NCBI RefSeq assembly: GCF_005116665.1
Contig: NZ_SWCJ01000025.1
Coordinates: 1 to 50,868, forward strand
Direction of reading: 5' to 3'
DNA: 50,868 bases
From: Ferrimonas aestuarii
GTDB lineage: Bacteria > Pseudomonadota > Gammaproteobacteria > Enterobacterales > Shewanellaceae
Shown here: one piece after another, positions 44,788 to 50,868 of the stretch
How positions within the stretch are numbered: the first letter of the stretch is position 1
Layout of the letters: every line of letters begins with the position of its first letter
Notes under the pieces: model-generated
Told to the model about the DNA's origin: nothing
What the model saw: only the letters and a program-made list of their open reading frames with translations
Databases searched by the model: none
Position numbers and translations under genes: made by a program

Positions 44788-45108
44788 TTATCCCCGTGCA
44801 GACGCTGCTGGGGTTTTGCTGAGCACCTCCAGTAGCTTGTACTGATAGCGGCTGGCATCCGCTGGAATTTGGCCGTCAGTGAACGCTTCAATTCGCTGTA
44901 TGCGCAGCTTGTATTCAAACCCTGGCTCAAACTCAAAGCCGATGATGGGCTCGTAGAACAGTTGGTCATCGACCACTAGGCACTGCATGGGGCCAACGCC
45001 AACGCAGTGAGTTTTCTGTGGGGCGACGTTAACCACATAACCCGGCTTAGGAGCAGCTGTGCACCCTGTTACCAGAGCCAAAACAAGTGCTGAAAGCAGC
45101 ATTCGCAT
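44788..45108 (-). CDS. DUF4377-domain lipoprotein
   Basis: 106 residues. Leader with lipobox (VTGC, Cys at about 16). The mature part has NVAPQKTHCVGVGPMQCLVV, then FYEPIIGFEFEPGFEYKLRI and a closing YQYKLLEVLSK, the signature of DUF4377 (related to HslJ/META-type lipoproteins). The two Cys in HCVGVGPMQC are conserved in the family and probably form a disulfide. AAGGAATC precedes the ATG. Convergent with the kinase gene, with only ten bases between stops. Function unknown. Confidence 0.8.
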   Translation of the reverse strand: MRMLLSALVLALVTGCTAAPKPGYVVNVAPQKTHCVGVGPMQCLVVDDQLFYEPIIGFEFEPGFEYKLRIQRIEAFTDGQIPADASRYQYKLLEVLSKTPAASARG

Positions 45109-45287
45109 CCCATGATTCCTTAACTTGATTTTTCCTCACCGAGTGTACTCTTTTTTAGGATTCGTCGCCGAGACAAAAATCTGGCGAACTCGCTTTTGTT
45201 TTTTTCTCAATCATCAACTTAGAGCATTCACCAGTGATTTACCCAGCCAATGGACAATGGCCTTCAATGTTCATTGGAGGATCAACT

Positions 45288-46283
45288 ATGAGTCGTCGCT
45301 GGTTATGTTACCCACTGCTGTTTCTTTGCCATACGGGAGCTTATGCCCAAGGTGATCCCTTTGGCGATGAATCAGAAGGGTTAGGGAAAGGGGGGTTTAG
45401 TGGAGAGCTGGGGTTGTTGGTGGGTTATGGCGAAGGCGTCGATGAGGATCGCAGCGTTAAGAGCGGTCCACTGAACAGCAAAGCGGATACTAAGTCGGCA
45501 GCCATCGTTATGCCCCTTGGGCAGCTTCGTTATACCTTGGGGGAGCACAACGATGAGCAGTTTTTTTTCGGCATGTCTCCGGGAGATCTGGTGGAGGGGG
45601 TTGTGGCGTTGGAGTTAGGCTACGCCTTTCAGTACGGCCAAGGCTCAAGCCTGGCGTTTTCTTACCTTCCCACTGTGGTTAAGGGAGAGGTGTGGGCGGA
45701 TCCATTTATCGTTGGTGAGGCGCGTAAAAAGACCGACGTGTCTGGTAACGCTTTTCGTATGCAGGCCGAGAATCTGTTTGACATCGGCTTGTCCGCTGAG
45801 CTGGCTTATTACGATCAAAATGTCGTGGATGAACGTTCAGGGATGCATCAGGGGGGCGACACTGAATTGCTCAGCCGCGATGCCACAGGATACTACGTTA
45901 GCGTTTCTCAAGAGGTGCCTTTGAGTGAGCGGCAGATGCTGGGGGTGTCTCTGGATTATCGAGTTCACGATGCCGATGGTAAGGCGCAGGCGTTTGATAG
46001 CTATGGCGCATCGCTGATGTATATGGCTATGGTCGGTCAGCATCGGCTGTCTTTAAATATTGAGTACAGCAAACGGGATTACGATGCGCAAAATCCGGTT
46101 TTTTCTCTAACGCGAGACGACTCCGAGTATGGAGCCACCTTAGTTTACGGTTACGACAAGATCATGGGATGGGAAGACTGGAGCTTTAATGCGGTTGCTG
46201 GCTACTCCAATCTCGACTCTAATATTAATTTTTATGATGTGTCTGACTACTTGTTTGGGGTAGGGCTCAGTTATCATTTTTAG
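45288..46283 (+). CDS. DUF2860-family outer membrane protein
   Basis: 331 residues from the ATG at 45288, with GGAGG seven bases upstream; an earlier in-frame start would hide the leader. Sec leader about 1-20 (ending AYAQ). FSGELGLLVGYGE, then many alternating strands with aromatic belts, ending LFGVGLSYHF with terminal Phe: an outer membrane beta-barrel. The start of the mature chain and the length fit DUF2860 proteins of Shewanella and Vibrio, whose role is unknown. It is followed after 100 bases by a two-component system, which might regulate it. Confidence 0.75.
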   Translation: MSRRWLCYPLLFLCHTGAYAQGDPFGDESEGLGKGGFSGELGLLVGYGEGVDEDRSVKSGPLNSKADTKSAAIVMPLGQLRYTLGEHNDEQFFFGMSPGDLVEGVVALELGYAFQYGQGSSLAFSYLPTVVKGEVWADPFIVGEARKKTDVSGNAFRMQAENLFDIGLSAELAYYDQNVVDERSGMHQGGDTELLSRDATGYYVSVSQEVPLSERQMLGVSLDYRVHDADGKAQAFDSYGASLMYMAMVGQHRLSLNIEYSKRDYDAQNPVFSLTRDDSEYGATLVYGYDKIMGWEDWSFNAVAGYSNLDSNINFYDVSDYLFGVGLSYHF

Positions 46284-46384
46284 CCGTTCTGGAAGAGGGC
46301 GTTTGCGTTTTAACACCGAGCCTTCGGCAATGTAAGGGATGGAAAACCAATGGGCTTTTTAGGTGCCAGATAGGATCGAGAAAC

Positions 46385-47074
46385 ATGGTAAGAGAGATGA
46401 ATTCAGAAGCAACCGCCAGCGTACTGTTGGTGGAGGACGATCGCGATCTGGCGGCCTCGGTGTCGGAGTATTTGACTCTTGGAGGGGTTAATTGCGATCA
46501 CGCCTACAACGGTGACAGTGGCTACCAACTGGCCAAGCTGAACTATTACGACGTTATCTTACTGGACCTTATGTTGCCGAAACTGGCTGGCCTCAGTGTG
46601 TGTAACAAGTTACGAACTGAAGGCATCGATACCCCGATATTGATGTTAACCGCAAAGGACACTCTGTTGGACAAGGAAGCAGGGTTTGAATCTGGAACCG
46701 ACGATTACTTAGTTAAACCCTTTGCGCTGAAAGAGCTGCTGCTTCGAGTTCGGGCCCTAGCTAAGCGACGCAGCAGTCAAACTAAAAAACTGACCGTAGG
46801 GGATCTTGAGTTTGATCTGCAACATCAGGCGGTGTTCCGAGCTGGGGAGAAGCTGACGCTCACTCCGCTGAACATGAAGCTGTTAGAGCTATTGATGCGC
46901 CGCAGCCCTCAGGTGGTTAGCCGCCGTGAGATTGAGGAGTTTATGTGGCCGAATGACGTACCGGAGAGCAACAATCTTAAAGTTCAGTTGTACCAATTAA
47001 GGCAGAAGGTGGACAAACCCTATCAGGTTAAGCTTATTGAGACCGTGGTTTCCCACGGCATCAGGCTGGGCTGA
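46385..47074 (+). CDS. OmpR-family response regulator, third system
   Basis: 229 residues. Receiver with LLVEDDRDL, phospho-acceptor Asp in ILLDLMLPKLAG, Thr in MLTAKD and Lys in LVKPFALKE; winged-helix output domain with LTPLNMKLLELLM and TVVSHGIRLG. It belongs to a different subgroup from the two PhoP-like regulators (SGTDDYLVKPFALKELLLR). An ATG four codons further in is an alternative start. Two bases separate its stop from the kinase start. Confidence 0.88.
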   Translation: MVREMNSEATASVLLVEDDRDLAASVSEYLTLGGVNCDHAYNGDSGYQLAKLNYYDVILLDLMLPKLAGLSVCNKLRTEGIDTPILMLTAKDTLLDKEAGFESGTDDYLVKPFALKELLLRVRALAKRRSSQTKKLTVGDLEFDLQHQAVFRAGEKLTLTPLNMKLLELLMRRSPQVVSRREIEEFMWPNDVPESNNLKVQLYQLRQKVDKPYQVKLIETVVSHGIRLG

Positions 47075-47076
47075 GT

Positions 47077-48375
47077 ATGAGTGACGCTTTGGTTCGGTTG
47101 CCGATTCGTCAGCATCTGGTGACCTTCTTTATGTCGGTTTCCATCTTATCGGTGCTGCTGTTTGGCTATCTTCTCGGTCAACATTTTGTCTTTGGACTGG
47201 AAGATTCGGTGCGATTACGATTGCTGGCGGAGTGGCGAAGCTATCAAGAGATCCATCAAGACGATCCGAATGCGCCGCTGCCTAAATCCTATGTGGTCTC
47301 CTTCCATCGGGAACAACTGCCGGAAATCAACATTGATGGTATCGATGTGCTGGCAGGGCTGTCGCTTAAGGATGATCAGTTTGTGATGGTGTTCATTGAT
47401 GAGCAGGTCACCGACAGCTTTCACAAAGAGGGCATTATCGGTGTGTCTCGTTTCCGGCTGAACGCACAGCAGGTGGTCTATGGCATCGCTCGATTTGAGC
47501 ACCGACTGATCAGTGATGTGGCGGATAGTTGGTTTGAGAGCCGCGCTCAGGTGATAATTTTAATCGGTGTTGTCTATATCCTCGCGGTGTTGCTGGTGCT
47601 GTGGGGCTACAACCACAGGCTAAGAAGGAAAACCGAGAAACTGGTTGATTGGTCCGAGTGGGTATCGAGTCGCTCATCCACTGAGACGCCGCCAGATTTT
47701 GGCTTCGATGAATACAACCGAGTTGCTCAATGTCTGTCAACGTCGATTCGCAAAAACACTGAGCTGTTGCAACGGGAGCAGAAATTTCTATCTCATGCCA
47801 GTCATGAGTTAAGAACTCCGGTTGCCATAATCAGCGCCAATCTGGAAATTCTGGAGCTGACAGCAACCAGTGCCAGCCAGCATGCACCGCTGGCGCGAAT
47901 TACCCGTGCCAGCGATAACATGAAACGCATCATTGAAACCATGTTGTGGCTGGTACGAAAAAGCGACACTCCGCCGATGCAAGCTGAGGTTGCGATACCG
48001 GCCCTGCTGGATGGCCTGCTGGAGGACCACGGTTATCTGCTCAGTGACCGTGATGTTAGCGTCATCAAGGAGTATGACGTTGCGCCAACGCTGCGTTTAC
48101 CCGTAACGCCGTTTCGGGTGGTGGTCAGTAACTTGGTTCGTAACGCCTTTCAATACAGCTATTCGGGAACCGTGACCATTGGTTATTACACAGAGTGTGT
48201 GGTGGTGGAAAATCGTAACCTAGAGCCTTTGGATACCCAGCTTCGAGAGGGGTTCGGCTTTGGCCATGATTTAACGGCCAAAATCTGTCGGCGGTTTGGT
48301 TGGCGCCTTGATACCCAAGAAACGGACGTCGGTTACATCGCTAGGCTGTCGCTTTGCAACATCTCTTCTGATTAA
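47077..48375 (+). CDS. Sensor histidine kinase with degenerate ATP-binding G1 box
   Basis: 432 residues: membrane helix about 17-37, periplasmic sensor about 38-158, second helix about 160-180, linker, H-box FLSHASHELRTPVAIISANLE and N-box VVSNLVRNAFQYS. The usual G1 (DxGxG) is replaced by VVVENRNLEPL, and the chain then runs to GFGFGHDLTAKICRRFG, which fits G2. The short, gapped catalytic domain suggests an atypical ATP lid as in some Vibrio and Shewanella kinases. It may still autophosphorylate, or act mainly as a phosphatase. Partner of the regulator just upstream. Sensor ligand unknown. Confidence 0.85.
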   Translation: MSDALVRLPIRQHLVTFFMSVSILSVLLFGYLLGQHFVFGLEDSVRLRLLAEWRSYQEIHQDDPNAPLPKSYVVSFHREQLPEINIDGIDVLAGLSLKDDQFVMVFIDEQVTDSFHKEGIIGVSRFRLNAQQVVYGIARFEHRLISDVADSWFESRAQVIILIGVVYILAVLLVLWGYNHRLRRKTEKLVDWSEWVSSRSSTETPPDFGFDEYNRVAQCLSTSIRKNTELLQREQKFLSHASHELRTPVAIISANLEILELTATSASQHAPLARITRASDNMKRIIETMLWLVRKSDTPPMQAEVAIPALLDGLLEDHGYLLSDRDVSVIKEYDVAPTLRLPVTPFRVVVSNLVRNAFQYSYSGTVTIGYYTECVVVENRNLEPLDTQLREGFGFGHDLTAKICRRFGWRLDTQETDVGYIARLSLCNISSD

Positions 48376-48524
48376 AAACGGGTTATCGGCTTGCTGACCT
48401 TTATCTGAAAATCGTTGTTGAGCGTGCCGGCTCTCTTGTTGTGAGGGGCGTAGCCACTTTCAGGTTGTGTTCATTTTGGTTTCTTCATACTGACCCTGAG
48501 ATAAATGCCATCGAGGGAAGTGTT

Positions 48525-49805
48525 ATGAACTGGAATAAGCGAAAGCAGAACTGGCGACGTCTAGTCAGCATGTTGGCGCTGGTGTGCACCCTGGGTATCA
48601 GTGGCGCGCTAACAAGCTCTATCGCCAACGCTGCCAGCTTTAGCGCCGGGGAGCGGGCGCAGATTTTGGCCCCAATAGCCCTGTATCCTGATAGCTTATT
48701 AAGCCACATTCTTATCGCTTCAACCTATCCTCTTGAAGTGGTGCAGGCTTGTCGTTTGCAGTTGGCCCATCCGAACTGGTCAGTGGAGCAGCTGATGGCG
48801 TCCCCAAAGGCATTGGAGTGGGATCCCAGCGTGGTGGCCCTGTTGGCGTTCCCTACGGTGCTGGATAAGCTCAGTAGCGATCTGGAGTGGACGCAGCGTC
48901 TTGGGGATGCGTTCTTAGACGATGAAGTTCAGGTGATGGCCAGCATTCAGAGTCTGCGTCAGCAAGCCTACGAGGCAGACAGCTTCGATGACATGGCGCA
49001 CATGAAGGTGACTCGGGTACAGCAGCAGATCATCATCGAGCCGGTTAACCCACAGATAGTTTACGTTCCCTACTACAGCACTCGAGTGGTGTACGGGCAT
49101 TGGCACTGGGCTCATTATCCGCCGGTGTATTGGCGTCCTCATCCGCATTATTACTGGGGCCATCATGGACATTGGCGCTGGAACGCCGGTGTCAGCATTC
49201 ATTTCAACTACTTCTTCACCGCGTTTCATTGGGGGCATCACAGCCATCATTTAGTGGTAACGCACCACCACCGTTCTCATCATTACAAGCATCACCGTAA
49301 GATAGCGGTGAGCAAGGGAGCTCAGCGTTGGCAGCATAAGCCTCACCATCGTCGGGGAGTGGGGTACAAAAGTCGCTCGGTGGCCACCCGTTACGGTATG
49401 CACAGCAAAGCGCATCGAGCCTATGGCGGCAAGACGGCTCATCGCTCGGTATCGGTGACTCAATCGACTCGCTCCTCCTCTAAAGCGATGGCTTCGTCTG
49501 GCAACCGAGCGACGGCGAGTCAGCCTCAGGCGAGGGTTCACAGGGTTAAGCCGCCAAAGAAACCTTATGGAGGCAAGAGTCATCAGATGGTTCGATCGCA
49601 GCCATCCAAAGCCGTTAACGCTAAGGCCAGCCAGAAAAAGTCGTACGCAGCAACGTCAACTCGTCAAACTAAGGCATCACGGTCTCAAGTGCATCGCCAA
49701 CATCAGGGCAAAAACCGGGCGCAATCTCATGGGAAAAAGCACAGCCAAAGCGCACGGAGCAAAGCCTCTGCACCCAAGCGCTCTCAGCGTCAGGTACGGC
49801 CTTAA
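48525..49805 (+). CDS. DUF3300 protein with His-rich centre and basic tail
   Basis: 426 residues from the ATG at 48525 (MNWNKRKQNW), with GAGGGAAG upstream. Sec leader about 10-37 (ending ANA). DUF3300 domain about 38-210: ILAPIALYPDSLLSHILIASTYPLEV and PVNPQIVYVPYYSTRVVYG. Then an aromatic and His-rich block (about 195-275: HWHWAHYPPVYW, HYYWGHHGHW, THHHRSHHYKHH) and a long Lys/Arg/Ser/Gln tail of about 150 residues with no hydrophobic core. The His block could bind metal; the tail could bind nucleic acid or anionic polymers such as LPS. Both are inference. The family's function is unknown. Lies 150 bases behind the kinase, possibly its target. Confidence 0.8.
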   Translation: MNWNKRKQNWRRLVSMLALVCTLGISGALTSSIANAASFSAGERAQILAPIALYPDSLLSHILIASTYPLEVVQACRLQLAHPNWSVEQLMASPKALEWDPSVVALLAFPTVLDKLSSDLEWTQRLGDAFLDDEVQVMASIQSLRQQAYEADSFDDMAHMKVTRVQQQIIIEPVNPQIVYVPYYSTRVVYGHWHWAHYPPVYWRPHPHYYWGHHGHWRWNAGVSIHFNYFFTAFHWGHHSHHLVVTHHHRSHHYKHHRKIAVSKGAQRWQHKPHHRRGVGYKSRSVATRYGMHSKAHRAYGGKTAHRSVSVTQSTRSSSKAMASSGNRATASQPQARVHRVKPPKKPYGGKSHQMVRSQPSKAVNAKASQKKSYAATSTRQTKASRSQVHRQHQGKNRAQSHGKKHSQSARSKASAPKRSQRQVRP

Positions 49806-49901
49806 ACTGGCTGGGCAGGTCACTGGTCTGTCCATGCTAACGAATAATCTCGGTATGCTAGTGAGTCCTATCGTGTTTAAGCTCTAATTTGAGGACTGGC
49901 T

Positions 49902-50717
49902 GTGCTGCAATACTCTGCTCAACAAATACCAACCACTATTCCGTTATTGGCTAAGGCCATTCTAAAGCGAGGTGAAACAGCAGAGCTGCCTGAAAAGTCC
50001 ATCCACATTAAGGACTTCTATTTCGACAAGAGCAAACTGGCCAGTTACAACGGCTTCTGTGGTTTCGCGGAAACGAGCCTACCTCTGAGCTATCTGTTTG
50101 TGGCAACCCAGCCGGTACAATTGATGCTGCTGACCCAACCGGACGTGCCTGTTAAGCCACTGGGCATGATTCATCTGGGGGTGGAGTTCGAGCTGCATCA
50201 ACCGATGTCGGTGGAGACTCGTTACGACTTTTGCCTGTCCGTTGGTGAGCAGCAGCACACCATTAAGGGGCTGGAATTTGAACTGATCGGAGAGTTTCGC
50301 CAGGGGGATGATCTGGTTGCTCGTTACGTAAGTCGCTGTTTGCTTAAGGTGTCAGGTCCTCGTAAACGTGGCCGACCCGCCCGTGAGCCTAAGATTGCTT
50401 ATGAGTGGAAGCCGGTAACGCCCCTGAACTTGGTGGAAAACGACGCTCGCCGTTATGCCAAATTGTCTGGCGACTACAACCCCATTCATCTGCACCGCCT
50501 GACGGCCAAGCCGTTTGGCTTTGAGGCCCCAATTGCCCATGGCATGTACATGGTGGCCAAGATGCTGGCCAGTGTGAATGAGCCGGTGACTAAGGCGAAA
50601 TTTACCTTCCAGCGACCAGTGCTGATGCCATGTCAGACCACCATTGAGCGTGATGGTGAAGGGCTACGCTTGGTCAATGACGCCAACAAAGCCTTGGTGT
50701 CGGCGACAGTATCCTAG
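49902..50717 (+). CDS. MaoC-like (R)-hydratase, double hot-dog protein
   Basis: 271 residues from a GTG at 49902, with GAGG seven bases upstream. The C-terminal hot-dog (about 165-270) shows YAKLSGDYNPIHLHRLTAKPFGFEAPIAHGMYM: the Asp and His of the hydratase-2 motif (D-x4-H, here GDYNPIH) and the HGM turn are conserved, so it should hydrate enoyl-thioesters. The N-terminal half (about 30-150) looks like a second hot-dog without the motif; a basic stretch PRKRGRPARE links them. Substrate and pathway cannot be fixed without neighbours; fatty acid or polyester metabolism are options. It ends only 25 bases before the right-hand IS. Confidence 0.85.
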   Translation: MLQYSAQQIPTTIPLLAKAILKRGETAELPEKSIHIKDFYFDKSKLASYNGFCGFAETSLPLSYLFVATQPVQLMLLTQPDVPVKPLGMIHLGVEFELHQPMSVETRYDFCLSVGEQQHTIKGLEFELIGEFRQGDDLVARYVSRCLLKVSGPRKRGRPAREPKIAYEWKPVTPLNLVENDARRYAKLSGDYNPIHLHRLTAKPFGFEAPIAHGMYMVAKMLASVNEPVTKAKFTFQRPVLMPCQTTIERDGEGLRLVNDANKALVSATVS

Positions 50718-50778
50718 CGCCACTGATTGACAGCCAACGCTTGTGTCGTCCTGAAATGCGTTGACACTTTTCAGTTAG

Positions 50779-50802
50779 AGCCAGTTGCATCAGCAACTGG
50801 CT
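50779..50802 (+). terminator. Hairpin over the transposase stop codon, facing into the IS
   Basis: AGCCAGTTGC / GCAACTGGCT, ten-base perfect stem with a four-base loop, followed on the plus strand by TTTTCC. The loop overlaps the transposase stop (50790-50792). It would stop transcription entering the IS from the MaoC-like gene. Confidence 0.7.
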
Positions 50803-50868
50803 TTTCCATGCACCTCGTTTGGGGTTTTCATTCCCAGGCTAAGGTGCGGTCTCAAGTTGTTATAGGTC
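50790..50868 (-). CDS. IS3-family transposase OrfB, C-terminal fragment (runs off right edge)
   Basis: The last 25 codons read TYNNLRPHLSLGMKTPNEVH and five more residues, then TGA. YN..RPH.SLG..TP.E is the conserved end of the DDE-type integrase domain of IS3-family OrfB (rve_3 region). It is on the same strand as the OrfA start at the left edge. The catalytic residues lie outside the window. Confidence 0.85.
   Translation of the reverse strand, partial: TYNNLRPHLSLGMKTPNEVHGKASC

Larger units (their letters stand above)
50743..50868 (-). mobile_element. IS3-family insertion sequence, right-end fragment
   Basis: The last 126 bases are the 3' end of an IS in the same orientation as the one at the left edge. 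The tip (50743-50768) begins TGTGTCGTCCTGAAAT and contains the same CGTCCTGAAAT core as the left element's tip. The end of an OrfB-like frame lies inside. Confidence 0.8.

Overview
The window looks like a chromosomal segment of a marine or aquatic gammaproteobacterium of the Alteromonadales (Shewanella, Ferrimonas or Paraferrimonas type). This rests on the gene families: TamA/TamB, PpsR/PpsA, AroH, YebG, YibL, Zur, and several families I know mainly from Shewanella, Ferrimonas and Vibrio (DUF3135, DUF2860, choice-of-anchor H). The genus is inference. There are no rRNA, tRNA, CRISPR, prophage or plasmid functions. Both ends run about 125 bases into copies of an IS3-family element in the same orientation, so the window is probably one whole contig broken at a repeated IS.

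Layout. 1-0.8 kb: IS end, a relic of an outer membrane protein gene, AT-rich sequence. 0.8-4.6 kb (minus): outer membrane protein, DUF4136 lipoprotein, DUF3135 protein, HD-GYP protein, DUF2057 protein. 4.7-6.75 kb (minus): PhoP/PhoQ-like pair. 6.95 kb: yebG with a LexA box. 7.4-11.3 kb (minus): small membrane protein, YibE/F-like permease, CpdB-like lipoprotein. 11.6-17.1 kb (minus): tamA-tamB. 17.3-19.2 kb: exported isoaspartyl peptidase, yibL, YkvA-family protein. 19.3-22.5 kb: the most unusual block. An exported CYTH-like protein and an exported family I pyrophosphatase with an extra C-terminal domain form an operon behind a perfect FNR-type box. A separate exported protein made almost only of that extra domain converges on them.

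23.0-24.9 kb (minus): LuxR-type response regulator and aroH. 25.0-28.0 kb (minus): SPFH protein, DUF3137 protein and LemA. 28.2 kb: nickel superoxide dismutase with a Sec signal whose removal would expose the Ni-binding His. 28.8-35.2 kb: divergent ppsR/ppsA, then ydiJ. 35.5-38.4 kb: DsdC-like LysR regulator, DUF1624-like membrane protein, zur. 38.8-42.1 kb: Cache-GGDEF-EAL protein convergent with a choice-of-anchor H surface protein. 42.4-44.8 kb: PepSY / response regulator / kinase operon, a second PhoPQ-like system. 44.8-50.7 kb: DUF4377 lipoprotein, DUF2860 outer membrane protein, a third two-component pair with a degenerate kinase ATP lid, a His-rich DUF3300 protein, a MaoC-like hydratase, then the second IS.

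Taken together this is mostly core genome rich in envelope proteins and signal transduction (three OmpR-class two-component systems, one NarL-class regulator, two c-di-GMP proteins). The candidate undescribed system is the extracytoplasmic CYTH / pyrophosphatase / IQM-like-domain block at 19.3-22.5 kb.
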